A program made the position numbers and the translations under genes. This document shows, in pieces, positions 13,163-24,516 of a stretch of 64,000 nt of DNA. Within the stretch, counting starts at the first letter, position 1, and each line of letters starts with the position of its first letter. The notes under the pieces were generated by a model, which was not told the DNA's origin, did no database searches, and saw nothing but the letters and a program-made list of their open reading frames with translations. The stretch comes from Ignelater luminosus (lineage: Eukaryota; Arthropoda; Insecta; Coleoptera; Elateridae), in assembly GCA_011009095.1 (NCBI GenBank), contig VTPC01005723.1, positions 809,121-873,120 of the forward strand, given 5' to 3'.

Positions 13163-13332
13163 TGTTGTATTTGTATTAAGTAATGTCTATTTTTATGTTA
13201 AATAAAACTGTACACGTATGATTTAAATAGCTTTATTTCTATTGATATTACATATTACCCATAATGCAATGCAACTTGTCCCTTGACATTCTCACACTGT
13301 TGCTACATTTACTTAAACATTAGAATATGACA
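13163..13332 (-). repeat. Gypsy-1 5' LTR
   Basis: 170 bp. It matches the left LTR but lacks a segment of about 37 bp (the part containing GCAGCCATCACATGTAGTAG). Its outer border is followed by the duplicated ATTTC. Confidence 0.9.
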
Positions 13333-13337
13333 ATTTC

Positions 13338-14130
13338 CAGGACTACTTACTGTATATTTCTCTGTTTTCTGCCTGAACCTACCTGATTCCTGTGAAAGTG
13401 AAGATATCAGTTCAAGCAGAAAGGTCTTAAATCTTGCCCTCTCATATCCCTCACTCTCCCAGGAAGTATAAAGAATCTTTCATTGCCCTTCTCATATTTA
13501 GGGCATGTAGGGTTCTTCTCTACACTCATACAAAAGACAGGTGTCTTCTTAGAGTGCAGTGGCCTGTGAGGATCTCAATCAAAAGATTTAGGCTTGGCAT
13601 CAGCTTTTGCCCATTAGTCAGTTCAGATTTGACAAGTTGAAACTGGTTATATGACTTTTTGCCTTGTGACAGCCACCACTTCTTGATCATGAGCATTGTA
13701 AACCCATAAATTTAGGGCTGACACAGTCTGTTGCTTTGAAATCACCAGAAAGGTCCTGGCTCTAAACAGGTGTCCTTGGTTCTAAGTCTAGTGAGTTCAT
13801 CTGTTGCTCTTGTTGCTGTGGATCTTGCTTTGCCTGGCATCCCATACAAATTTAACTTCCTTTGTTGTGACAAGCCTTTCCAAAGCAACTGCACAGTCTT
13901 GAACAAGAGAATTTCTTGTCTTATCTGAGCAGACTGCTTTTAGTGTAAATCCATATGTGCCATCGATAGAATGGCATAAACTTCCACCAGGAAGACCATG
14001 GTGTATTTTCCTAAGGTGAAGCTTTCTTACACACCTGGGTCTTCCATGTAGCTCTTGAGGACTGCCTGTCATCTATAAGTGATTCATTGGTATAGAAAAC
14101 TGATGAGTCCTGTTAAAAGTTAACCTCTCT
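13338..14130 (-). pseudogene. LINE ORF2 C-terminal remnant with RNase H domain
   Basis: Reading leftward from 14130, frame-shifted pieces resemble an I/R1-type RNase H domain: FYTNESLIDDR corresponds to the Y-T-D-G-S motif, and VKFVWDARQSKIHSN to the usual V-W-V-P-G-H-S-G-I. Near 13560 ILTGHCTLRRHLSF matches the TGHC-L--HL motif that follows RNase H in these LINEs. Stops and frameshifts are frequent. The assignment rests on pattern memory only. Confidence 0.55.
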
Positions 14131-14443
14131 GCTTTCTCACTGTTCTTTGTTTGGGATTGTGAGAGTACTATTTGTGCAGCTTTAGCTGATCTTTTGCCTG
14201 AATTACCCTGTAGGAATTTAGGGCTATTTTTTACAATTTATAAATTGGAAAAGCAATATTGAATTTTACAAATAACTTTCTATGTTTAGATAACTATACC
14301 TGGGAAATTAAAATCACACACCAATGTAAATATCCCTGTAACACCTATAAACAAACATACCATGATTGTTGGAAAGTTGTTATATACACACTAGATAAAA
14401 ACGAAACTATAGTAAAATTACATAAAAAAGGTTGTTTTTGAGA

Positions 14444-16000
14444 TTATCCTTGTAAAATGTTAGTAGCATCCTCCGTTTTACAAACCCAGCAATACCAGCT
14501 CTCTGAGGTCACACTTTTGTTTTTCTTCTTATTGTTCTGGAGAGGAGCCTTTCTTGTTCGTTTTACGTTTTGCTGAAGTCCCGAGGTTGACGGTACGGGG
14601 AGACATTGTCTGGATGGCTTTCTGACGATCCTTCGTTTGCAAATAGAGACCTTCTCAAAACGACAGCACAAGAATTTATTGACTTCCTTATTGGGCGGGT
14701 AGGTTGCCCTCTTTTAGGAGTGCGTAACACATCACTGAAGGTTGATGATGCCGGTGAAGGTTCATTGTTATTATCACTTAATAGTTTGAGCTCGTCACTG
14801 GAATTGTCGCTGGATGAAAAAGTCGTTTTTCTTTGTCGATTTTGGGGCTTATTTAGGAGTTCTTATTTGTTGTCAGAAGTTGTACCAGGTTTCTCTGCTA
14901 TTCTTACAGAGGGATCACTAGGGGCATATGCTTCCTCTGGAATTGCATCCAGGTTGAAAGCATAGATTCTCGTTGCCATGAAGCCTGATTTGATATTTTC
15001 GGCTTTCATGCTTTTGTCCCAAGCTGGTGTGAAAAGCCATCCGAATCTTGCTTTAGTAATGTCTTCATTCTTGTGCTTGTCCATGAATTTTAAAACATCC
15101 TAGTTCCAGAAGGTCTCAAACAGTTTGAAACAGCTCTTATCCAATGGCTGAAGCTCATGGGTCGTGTCGGAGGGAAGGCAATAGAGAATGATTTTATTCT
15201 CTTCTGCCGCTCTGACGATGGAATAATCCAAATGGCATTTGGCTCCATCAAAAAAGAGCAAGCATGGCCCCGGTGGTTTGAATCTAGACAGGTAAACTAC
15301 TCATTTGCAAAATGTAGAGGTAGTCATTTCACAGACTGATCTTGGTGGGAGATTGTCCTTCCACTCAGGAGTCACCCTCTTACCCTTAAAAAGGATCATA
15401 GAATGAATTGCGATACCTACAGCGTTGACACATGCAACATGGTAATGCTTTCCCCACGCTCCTTGGCCACAATATGGACTCTCTTTGACCCTTTTCTGGC
15501 GTAAACGTCCGGATTCTTGTGTAGATTAAGTCTACATCCCTTCTCGTTGAGATTAAAAATTCTCTCTGGTGAGATCAAAAAATCTTTTTCTACCAAGACC
15601 TTTTTCAATTTTGTAAAATGATTGCTCATAATAAATCTATTAGCTTTTCCTTAGGACCACCTCTGGGTATTGAGCCAAAAACCCTTTCAGTCAATATCTT
15701 CCAGCAGTGTTTTTTGCAAAGGTATTTTTTATCTTGTTCTCTTTACAGTATCTGAAAACGCTCAGCTTTATCATTGTTGAAGTCAGCAGATATCTGACGT
15801 CAGCAAGTTGAAAAATCTTTCAATCAATTGAGATTCTTGGTGTGCATTTAAAACACATTTTCAGCCAGGTAGGTACGTAATGTGCGCCTTGGTACTTTAT
15901 GCAAGTGGCTGGTAGCAAAAATTGTTAGCTCACCTGCTCTAACAGCATTTATTGCCAATGTCATGTTCTCCTGACTCCAGTTCCCCCTAGTCCTTTGCAT
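14444..16000 (-). pseudogene. pogo/Jerky-type (Tigger-like) DDE transposase, decayed
   Basis: On the - strand from about 16000: an HTH-like start (QRTRGNWSQENMTLAINAVR, HKVPRRTLRTYL), a second DNA-binding part near 15700 (GRYWLKGFLAQYP), then IFNLNEKGCRLNLHK at 15550 with Glu where an Asp is usual, KGSKRVHIVAKERGES, FFDGAKCHLDYSIV near 15230 and LPSDTTHELQPLDKSCFK near 15150. The tail ends SWYCWVCKTEDAT at about 14470, like the C-terminal zinc motif of this family. There are several stops and frameshifts. No terminal repeats were found. Confidence 0.75.
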
Positions 16001-16717
16001 TAAATTAGATATTTTGAACTGAAAATTAAAAAAAAAATGAGATACCTAAGGTAGAATAAGGATTGAAACAAAAAATCTCATGATGTTTTTTAAAGTAAAC
16101 ATAATGCAGGTATTACAGCCACTAGTGCAGGTAATACAGCCAAACTATAAATTGTATGAGAAAATGCATCATATATTATTATTCACTGTTAAAAAACTGA
16201 ACAGAATTAGCAGTGCATTGTATTTATTCAATTCACTAACTACAATAAACAAAGGAAAACTTACCAGATCAAAATAACAACAACCGTCTTGTAAAACAAG
16301 CAAACACACATAACCTTCCAGAAAGAAAAGGGTTTTCAGCAAATTCCGTTGTTTGCGCTATTGTTATATCTTTCTAACTTTCTTTTTGACATAGCAAAGC
16401 CATCTATTGGCAAATCTTAAAATTAACAATGAAAATGGCAAGTGGCCGTATTGCCCTCAGGTACCTTAGAAAAAACGTAATCAGAACCAACTTAAATATC
16501 AAATTAAATAAAGTAACTATAGAAACAATAAAATAATAATACAAAATTTGCATAGTACAACAGCCTGTATTTAGTTACTTTCTTTTGTTTTTATAAAATG
16601 ACTCTGTTGATTGGTTTTCAAGATTGTCACTTATTACTTGTAGAGCTGGAGTAAGAGGTTTCCTCAATACAGTAGGATTCCATTCATTTCATTCCAAAAT
16701 ATCTGCATTAGTTTTTT

Positions 16718-17029
16718 TTTTATATTGTTATTGTTATTATGTGGTTGAGACTTTAGATCGCAGTTTCCTTGGACCTCGTGGCTTTAACTACTAGGGTCAT
16801 TTCTCTGCCAACTAGAATTTAGCCGAATTCAAGGTTTTCCAAGTAGGTATTTTTAACATGCAACTCATCATAGTTTAGTGAGATCCACTGCTTTCCATCC
16901 CTCCCAGAGAATGGTATCCTTTTTCAGATCTTTACCGCGTGAAAAATCTCAGGACCTTGACCGGGAATCGAACCTGCAACCATTGGGTTGATAGTCAGAT
17001 GCATAACTATCAGAGCTACCGAGACTCCC
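16718..17029 (-). mobile_element. tRNA-derived SINE, 312 bp
   Basis: On the - strand it begins GGGAGTCTCGGTAGCTCTGA (A-box-like) and continues to GGTTGCAGGTTCGATTCCCG, a clear pol III B box. A tRNA-unrelated body follows and ends in an ATAATAACAATAACAATAT tail. AGTTTTTT occurs on both sides (16710-16717 and 17030-17037) and may be the target duplication. The anticodon arm is distorted and the 3' half runs into the body, so it is a SINE rather than a tRNA gene. Confidence 0.82.
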
Positions 17030-17099
17030 AGTTTTTTCTATAACCACCAATATAGTATCTGCATTAATAATTTTCATGCTTTGTTGCTCTTGTGTTTGT

Positions 17100-17470
17100 A
17101 TATTGTTTTCATCATTGCAGTCACCACTAAGACGTTTTCCTCGATGTTGCTTAACTGAGATGTAGTGGGCGATCCATCACCGGTTTTCTTAACAAAACTT
17201 TTCGGTACAGCAACTCTTTTTCTTGTGGTCTTTTTCAGCAAATCTCATTTACTTTTTAGAGTTTCTTTAGAATGTCCTGTTTCCGCCTGGTTGTTGAATT
17301 TTCAGGTAATTTTCCCCCACGTCTCTTCCTTTTGGCTGTTTGAAATACAATCTGTTTTCTTACGTTCTGAAGGAATGGGAAATATTGCATGCAAAAAAAA
17401 AACTTTTTTGTTACCACATTTTTAACACTTCTTCTTTCTCTGCCTTATCTGTTCCAGATGTTGGGGATCA
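17100..17470 (-). other. Unidentified protein-like remnant
   Basis: The - strand translation contains HDDPQHLEQIRQRKKKCKKC and further on RKRVAVPKSFVKKTGDGSP, with one stop between. The CxxC and basic run look like the end of a transposase or zinc-finger protein, but I do not recognise the family. Confidence 0.25.
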
Positions 17471-18600
17471 TCATGGCGATTAACACTTACCAATTTTATT
17501 TCTTGAATTACATACTAAATTAACTAGTATTTCTACTTCTTTATCTGGAAAATTAGAAACTCTCACCCTTTTAGTTTTATTTTTAGTAATTTTGTGAATT
17601 TTATAAATATTTTTGTAAATGTCAGATTGTTATGATGACAACAAAACATTTGACAAAACTTGCTATAGTAATCTAGTAGTATTAGAGTCATTTGAAGAAT
17701 GAAACACTATCCCATTGATTTGCCATGGAATAGTTTATACCCAGTTTATCCGATGATATATCTAATTCGTCATTTGTTCAACGATTGTAAAATCACTTTT
17801 TATTATTTATACCAGGAATAATGTTATTCTATGGTTTGTTAAATGAGGTACTGCCTTAAGGTGATTTGTAACTATTTATATTTCTTTACCGGTTATTTGT
17901 TATTCTATGTTTATCCGTCTGTTATAAAAGCGGTCCTTATAGAGTATTACTTCTCAGTCATGCTGTTTGATAGAAAAAGAATTACTAACTTCTTGGAAAT
18001 CTATTGAGTTGGTAACATGTTATTCTATTTTGATACTGTGCTATCAACAGGAGCCTTTTTCTTACTGCCAGAGTTACTCGAAGCTTTTCAGGTATCAAAT
18101 GATTTGTGTTCTTTTGTAATGTCATTTCGCAATGTTGCATATTTATCCGGATTCTGCTTTGAGTTTCGCTTTAAATGAATTCATCGTTTCATTTTGTTTT
18201 ATAATTTTCAGTAAGTTATTTATATTGCTAAAAGATATTTTGTCCAAGGTTCTTCAAAGTTTTATTGCTAAGATTACTAGTTGAGTTATTATATGGGCTC
18301 TCAGAAATGAGTTTTAAAAAGAAAACATTTAATTATTAATATTAACTTTATTAAAGTCGAAGTACATTGATTTGTTTAAGTTCTGAGAAAACCCTTATAA
18401 GAGTACTTAGTATCAACAATATGCTATACATGAAAGCTAATTACTAAAGTAACTGACTAATAAAATGATTTGACATATATTTATGCGTTTTACTTATCAC
18501 ACAAAATAGGGATGTTCTATGTGATCATATATTCTGCACCTGTTTTTAATAAAACCAATAATTAAGATAATTTTAATATTATTAGTAATCCTCATAGAAT
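17471..18600. other. No gene recognised
   Basis: AT-rich, short chance ORFs only. The 3' LTR of the outer gypsy-2 element should lie near the right end, but I could not define it. Confidence 0.4.
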
Positions 18601-18637
18601 AACTCCTCCATCGCTAAGATGTGAGTGTATAGTTTTA

Positions 18638-20345
18638 CTATGCAATTACATCAAAATTGATTAAATAATTATTCGATAAATAAATAAATGCTTGTGTGTT
18701 CTCTGGTTGCAAATGTTGACTTACTTTTTTTACACTTCGTGGTATTACTTGATATAATGGTTTCGTCTGTTTTCTTTTTTCTTTGTTCATTGGTAGATTT
18801 ACTTGTACATCAGACAAAATTTGCACTCTAGATTCTTCGAATGAGTCTTCTACTGCCTGTTCAGGTTCTGTTTGCAAATATTGATCCAATTCTTCCATAC
18901 TTGTCTTCTCTGTCTACAATGTTTCCTGGATTGTTGAATAAAGATAGTAAATCTTCTGGTGCATTGATTTCGCTTCGATTCGAGATAGAAAATCTGCGTT
19001 AGTATTACTGCTTCCTTTCTTATAGATGATTTGGTAGTCAAATTCTTCTAAACGTAACTTGTATCTTACTAATTTTAAATTAGGTTCCTTTAAATTGAAT
19101 AGCCATTGGAGTGGTTGATGATCTGTTATAATGGTAAATTTCCGTCTATACAAATAAGGTCTAAAAACTTTTGTCGCTTAAACAATCGCCAAACATTCTT
19201 TTTCGACCGTGGAGTAATGTATCTCATGTTTATTCAACGTTTTACTGATATACATAATGGGTTTATCCCTCCCAATTGGTCTTTGGGAGAGAATTGCTCC
19301 AAGTTACGTGGTTACATTAAATGGTTTTGTAAAATCTGGGTATATTAAGATTGGAGGGTTAATAATTATTCTCTTGATTGCATTAAATGCATTTATAAAC
19401 ATCTGATTTTGCTCTATCTTGGTGTTTTTCTTCAAGCATTGGGTTAAAGGTTTCGTAATTGTTGCTTAATCTTTAATGAACTTACGGTAATAACCCGTCA
19501 AACCTAAGAAAGATTTAATTTGCTCTGCCGTCTTTGGTACAGATAGTGTTTTAATCTTTTCCACTAACTTTGAATTTGGTTTTATTCCATCGACAGTAAT
19601 CAAATGTCCTCTTCTAAACAAAATTCGGATTTTTCCATCTGTATTTTAAATCTGTGCTCCTTTAATCAATAAAACACACTTCGTAAACTTCTTAAATGTT
19701 CTTTGAAATCTTTTTCTAAAATAATTATGTCGTCTAGATAAACGAGACATACTTTGTTTATCAATTCTTTTAATACATTATTCATTACTCATGCAAAACA
19801 AGCCGGTGAATTCCATAATCCAAATGGTATGCGAAGAAAATGCCAATGTCCTTGTTCTGTTGAGATGGCTGTTTTATGTTGATCTTCTAGTTCAATTTCA
19901 ATTTGGTGATAACCACTTTTTAAATCCAATTTGGAGAAATACTTCGATCCGCCTAACAAATCTAAAATTGTGGTAATGTTTGGAATAGGATGCTTCTTCT
20001 CACTAGTGACCTCATTCAATTTTCTGAAATCTACAACAAGACGATATAGCTTTTCTCCTTGTCTGTTTGGTTTTTTAGAAACTAGAAATATAGGTGAGTT
20101 ATATGGTGATTCGCTTTCGACTATAATATTTTGTTCCAACTTCTCTTTCACTTACTTGTCTATTCCTTCTCACTGAGCTTGTGGAAATCTATATGATCTA
20201 CTAAAAATTGGAATGTCGAAATTAAGTGGGATCTTGTGCTTCATTATGTTGCTAAAAGTTAATACATTTCCTTCTCAATAGAATATCTGTTGATATTCTC
20301 TGTAGAGACTTTCTATTTCTTTTTGTTGTATAGGAGTAAGATGTA
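18638..20345 (-). pseudogene. Gypsy-2 pol: RT and RNase H
   Basis: RT at 19789-20151 has the normal fingers and palm (SPIFLVSKKPNRQGEKLYRL, VVDFRKLNEV, FSKLDLKSGYHQIEIE, FLRIPFGLWNSPACF). The catalytic motif VCLVYLDDIIIL lies near 19735. A connection domain (SFLGLTGYYRKFI) and RNase H/tether (FTIITDHQPLQWLFNLKEPN, NTNADFLSRIEAKS) follow to 18914, with stops in between. The last part (18638-18898) looks like a C-terminal tail; integrase is absent. Confidence 0.85.
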
Positions 20346-20368
20346 ATGGCATTGGATATGATTCCCTC

Positions 20369-20492
20369 TGTTAGGTAGATCTAGTAGTCATAAATAAATA
20401 ATAACAAAAGGAGCAGAATATAAAAATAACAAATAGACATTACATGTTCTGCAACATAAAATATAAATAAAGTTATTCTTAAAATCCAAACA
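20369..20492 (+). repeat. Gypsy-3 5' LTR (124 bp)
   Basis: Starts TG and ends CA, preceded by CCCTC. It is followed at once by TGGTGTCAGG, the probable primer binding site. Confidence 0.92.
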
Positions 20493-20611
20493 TGGTGTCA
20501 GGTGTAAAAACCAGCATATAATGAAAACGGAATAGATACAAACGTAATAAAGCAAGAAGAATATTAAAGATGGATGGAAATTTTAATAAGCCTAGTAAAT
20601 TGATATGTAAT

Positions 20612-21266
20612 AGGTGAAGAAGCTAGAGATATATTTAAACTGCTTGAATTGAAGGAAAAAGAGAAGAAGCAGTATCAAATGGTCTTGCAAGCATTCGAAA
20701 AACACTGTATCCCAAGAAAAAATATAATTTATGAAAGTTTTATGTTCATGGCTAAGAATTGTGAATTCGGAGAACAAGAGGATAGAATGATACGTGACAA
20801 AATTGTTATCGGAGTAAATGATGTAACTTTACAAGAGCGACTTTTAAGAGTATTTGATTTGTCCTTGACTGCAGCAATAAACCATTGTAGAGCAGCAGAA
20901 GCGGGAAAGGTGCAAATTAAATGTTTGCAAAGTAAAACGTCATCTGTTTCAGCTGTCACTATGACATCTCAAGAAAAGTCTAAGTTTCATGAAAAACTAT
21001 GTTTTAAGTGTAATAAAAATCATAAATGGGGAGAATGTCCTGCTTTTGGGAAGGTTTGTCTGCTTTGCAATAACAGAAATCATTTTGCAGTGGTATGCAA
21101 GCAAAAGAAAAAGCAATATGGAAATGCTCAAGGTAGATTAATAAATAGGAAAATAAAAGTTGGAAAGATCGCACAAAAGGAAGAAGAAAGTGAAGAAGAA
21201 GTTCTTCACTTGGACCATAGTGAAATTGGAACTATTGAAACTATAAATGAGGTAAATGGTTACTAA
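20612..21266 (+). pseudogene. Gypsy-3 gag, internally deleted
   Basis: The open frame holds capsid-type motifs (QMVLQAFEKHCIPRKNIIYE, then MAKNCEFGEQEDRMIRDKIV, LQERLLRVFDLSLTAAINHC) and two CCHC knuckles (CFKCNKNHKWGEC, CLLCNNRNHFAVVC). Compared with K02A2.6-like gags, most of the matrix region is missing. A stretch between the repeated R-K-N-x-x-Y-E block and the N-C-E-F-G block is also lost. The upstream ATG at about 20572 reads only 15 codons before a stop. Confidence 0.8.
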
Positions 21267-22960
21267 TACAAAGTATTGGATGGAAAAAAGCATAATTTCG
21301 ATACCTTTCAAGTTAGATACTGGTTCTGTTTGTAGCATATTGCCAGTAAAAGATTTTGAAAAACTAAATAAAGCGTGTCATAATAGGTTAGGGTGTCATA
21401 AAACTCACTTAGTATATTGTATTATATATTAGTTGTATATAATGGAAACGAATTAAAACCTATAGGTAGTATAGAGTTAGAATGTGTTGTTAGAAATATT
21501 AAAGCCACAATCAATTTTGTTATAGTTGATACAAATAGTACTCCAATATTGGGCTTAGAAGATAGTGTTAAATTAAACTTAGTAAAAAGGGTAGATGCCA
21601 TTTTAAATAAAGATGATGAATGAGCAAGATTTATTCAGAACAATAAGACAGTATTTTCTGGTCTAGGGAAAGTAGGGAAGTATTCGATTAGATTAAATAA
21701 TGATGGAGTGCCAAAAATTAGACCAGTTCGTAGAATCCCAGAGTCTATAAAAGATAAAACAAAAGAGGCTTTATATAAGTTAGAAAGAATGGGAGTAATT
21801 TCTAAAGTAAGTGAACCAACTGAGTGGTGTCACAATTTAACTATAGTAGAGAAACCAAATAAAACTCTTAGATTATGTTTAGATCCTCGTGAGTTAAATA
21901 AATATATTTTACGAGAGCACTTTCCTATTCCAAATCCAGATGAGATATACAATAGGCAAGCAGGAAGAAGTATCTTTACTGTTTTAGACATGAAAGACGG
22001 GTATTTTCAGGTTGAATTAGATAAAGAAAGTAGTTTCCTTTGCACCTTCGGAACTCCATTTGGCAGATATTACAATAGAATGCCCTTTGGTATAAGTTCA
22101 GCTCCTGAAGTGTTTCAAAAATTAAATAAACAAATTTTTGGAGATTTGGCAGGTGTTGAGATTTACTTTGACGACATCATAGTTGCAGGTCGTAACGAAT
22201 TAGAACACAATAAAATTTTACAACAGGTAATTGATCGGGCTAAACAATATAATGTAAAATCTAATGAAGCTAAATTACAATATAAAGTATCTGAGGTGAA
22301 ATATTTAGGAATGATCATTTCGAAAGATGGTATTTGGGCAGATCCTAAACATGTTGAAGCAATATTAAATTTAAAAGCACCACAAAATGTTAAAGAACTC
22401 CAAAAATTCCTTGGTATGACCAATTATCTCAGTAAATTTATACCTAAATATTCACAAACAACTGCTCCACTAAGAAATTTACTTAAAAAAGATTCATTGT
22501 GGCAATGGGACGCAAATCATGAAAATGTATTTCAAAAATTAAAATCAAGATTAAGTTGCGCCCCCACATTAAAAACTATTGACAATGAATCTATTTTAAC
22601 CATACAAACTGATAGTTCTCAGCTAGGTATTGGAGCATGTTTGTTGCAAAGAGGTCAGCCGATTTCATTTTCATCAAGAAGTTTAACAGAAACTCAAAAG
22701 AGATGGGCTCCAATTGAAAAAGAGATGTTTGCAATATGTGCAGCATTAGAAAAATACCGTCAATTTATTTATGGTAGGAAAGTGATCATTGAAACCGATC
22801 ATAAACCTCTGATAGCTATCATCAAGAAAAATATAAGTAAAGTAACCCCTAGATTACAGAGAATGCTTCTTAAATTACTTAAATATGATTTAGATATAAA
22901 ATTTTTCTTTCTCGAAATTATATACTTGACAATGTTCGTGATGATCCTTCATTACTTGAA
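21267..22960 (+). pseudogene. Gypsy-3 pol: protease, RT, RNase H
   Basis: The protease has an intact LDTGSVCSILP motif near 21320, a frameshift near 21410 and an in-frame TGA near 21621. RT-RNase H (21708-22900) is open and looks functional: FTVLDMKDGYFQVELD, MPFGISSAPEVFQ, catalytic IYFDDIIVAGR, then RNase H TDSSQLGIGACLLQ and ETDHKPLIAI. A second frameshift or small deletion near 22905 (DLDIKF then a shifted frame) separates it from integrase. Confidence 0.88.
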
Positions 22961-24292
22961 ATGGTACACTGCTTTGAAATTGATTTGCCAATTTCAAAAG
23001 AGAGATTAATTCAATTTCAATCAGCAACACAAAACGATAAAATTTTGAGTTCAGTACTGGAATGGTACTATAAAGGGTGGCCAAAATCTTGTCATAATAT
23101 TGTAGATAAAGAACTTCAAGTAATGTGGAACCTTAGAAATGAGGTGCATGTTCAGAATGGTGTAATTTTTTATAACAATAAGGTTGTAGTACCTCAAAGT
23201 CTCAAAAATGAAATGCTCAAAATCATACATGCAGCTCACTTGGGTATTAAGAAATGTAAAAAAAGAGCTAGATCTTTATTATTTTGGTATAGTATGAATA
23301 GAGATGTAGAGGAATGGGTTAGGTGTTGTCAAGTTTGCCAAAGATTTCAGCCAGCAAATATTAAAGAAACATTAATACCACATGAGATACCTTCATTGCC
23401 ATTCTTTAAAGTTGGCACAGATGTATTAACATATGGAGGTCGTGATTATCTGGTGATGGAAGATTATCTATCCAAGTGGTTTGAAATCAAACACTTACAA
23501 ACCAAAACAGCAAAAGAAATTATTATTAAATGCAAACAAATATTTGCCACATTTGGCATACCAAAAATATTAGTGTCTGATAACGTGCCTTTTAATAGTT
23601 TTGAGTTTAAGCAGTTTGCCACAAAATGGGATATAGAATTAGTAACTTCTAGTCCCAGATATGCTAAGTCAAATGGGCTCGCGGAAAAGTCAGTGAACAT
23701 CGTGGAGGCCATTCTTAAGAAGTGTAAAGAAGATGGATTAGATTTTCACTTGGGCCTTTTAAATTACAGAAACTCCACAGTTTGCGATACAGATTATACA
23801 CCCGCCCAGATTTTAATGAGTCGCAATTTAAGAACTAATTTACCTTGTAGTTACGATTACTTAAAACCAAAAGTTATTGAGAATTTTAAGAAGACGCTAC
23901 TAGAAAAGCAATCTCAAATGAAAAAAATTTATAATAGGCAAGCAAACGATAGACCACAATTTAAAGAATATGAGGAAATACTTATTAGAGATGACAAATC
24001 AAAAACGTGGATGCCAGGAAAAGTTATCAAAGTTCTAGACTCACCAAGATCGTATCTTGTAAAAGGACCTAAAAGAAATATACTCAGAAGAAACAGTCAT
24101 CATTTAAGACATTTCCATCAAGCTAAGAAAGTGGATGTTAATGATGGTTTAGAGGATGATACTCAAGAAGACATTGAGAATAAAATTAAAGATCGGGAAG
24201 ATTCCTCGTCTACATCTAGTCCAAGAATTCAAACAAGAGCTGGCAGAATTATAAACAAACCATCCAGACTAGGTGATTATATTGTGTATTAG
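22961..24292 (+). CDS. Gypsy-3 integrase (open frame)
   Basis: 443 codons. The zinc-binding HHCC region is visible (HAAHLGIKKC ... CCQVCQRF). The catalytic core has Asp in VGTDVLTYGG, Asp in ILVSDNVPFNS and Glu in NGLAEKSVNIVEA, the D-D-35-E arrangement of integrases. A GPY-like C-terminal part follows (KTWMPGKVIKVLDSPRSYLV). It would normally be made as the end of a pol polyprotein; here the upstream frame is shifted, so the ATG at 22961 is only the first Met in frame. Confidence 0.85.
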   Translation: MVHCFEIDLPISKERLIQFQSATQNDKILSSVLEWYYKGWPKSCHNIVDKELQVMWNLRNEVHVQNGVIFYNNKVVVPQSLKNEMLKIIHAAHLGIKKCKKRARSLLFWYSMNRDVEEWVRCCQVCQRFQPANIKETLIPHEIPSLPFFKVGTDVLTYGGRDYLVMEDYLSKWFEIKHLQTKTAKEIIIKCKQIFATFGIPKILVSDNVPFNSFEFKQFATKWDIELVTSSPRYAKSNGLAEKSVNIVEAILKKCKEDGLDFHLGLLNYRNSTVCDTDYTPAQILMSRNLRTNLPCSYDYLKPKVIENFKKTLLEKQSQMKKIYNRQANDRPQFKEYEEILIRDDKSKTWMPGKVIKVLDSPRSYLVKGPKRNILRRNSHHLRHFHQAKKVDVNDGLEDDTQEDIENKIKDREDSSSTSSPRIQTRAGRIINKPSRLGDYIVY

Positions 24293-24350
24293 GCAAAATT
24301 TAGTTCAGGTTAATTTAAAGTTAAATTAGATCTTTTTAAAAGAGGGGGGA

Positions 24351-24474
24351 TGTTAGGTAGATCTAGTAGTCATAAATAAATAATAACAAAAGGAGCAGAA
24401 TATAAAAATAACAAATAGACATTACATGTTCTGTAACATAAAATATAAATAAAGTTATTCTTAAAATCCAAACA
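24351..24474 (+). repeat. Gypsy-3 3' LTR (124 bp)
   Basis: Preceded directly by the purine tract at 24338-24350 and followed by the CCCTC duplication. One difference from the 5' LTR. Confidence 0.92.
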
Positions 24475-24516
24475 CCCTCATTTGTTCTTCATTTGAATGC
24501 ATGTACATATTACATA

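Larger units (their letters stand above)
6966..13332 (-). mobile_element. Ty3/gypsy retrotransposon 1 (K02A2.6-like), defective
   Basis: It is bounded by LTRs that in element orientation start TGTCATATTC and end ATACAACA, and flanked by the 5-bp duplication ATTTC (6961-6965 and 13333-13337). A polypurine tract AAAAGGAGGGAGAT abuts the 3' LTR (left side). A TGGTGACGAG sequence near the 5' LTR (right side) is a likely primer binding site. Gag, zinc knuckles, protease, RT, RNase H and integrase follow in order on the - strand, but all are broken and the RT active-site segment is missing. A mariner element sits inside the left LTR. Confidence 0.92.
20369..24474 (+). mobile_element. Ty3/gypsy retrotransposon 3, recent insertion, 4106 bp
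   Basis: Two 124-bp LTRs (TGTTAGGTAG...CCAAACA) differ at one position that I can see (CTGCAAC versus CTGTAAC). The 5-bp duplication CCCTC flanks it (20364-20368 and 24475-24479). A TGGTGTCAGG primer-site-like sequence follows the left LTR, and the purine tract AAAAGAGGGGGGA precedes the right LTR. Gag is shortened by deletions, and pol has one in-frame stop and two frameshifts. The near-identical LTRs show the damage was mostly present in the source copy, so it probably moved with proteins supplied by another element. Confidence 0.93.

Noticed and set aside
16970-17029. tRNA-like sequence with a good B box
   Set aside because: The acceptor stem and anticodon arm do not fold as a tRNA, and a tRNA-unrelated body with a simple-repeat tail follows; it is a SINE.
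16700-17065. ATCTGCATTA on both sides of the SINE as target duplication
   Set aside because: The right copy is about 20 bases away from the SINE border, while AGTTTTTT directly abuts both ends; the longer match may be coincidence.
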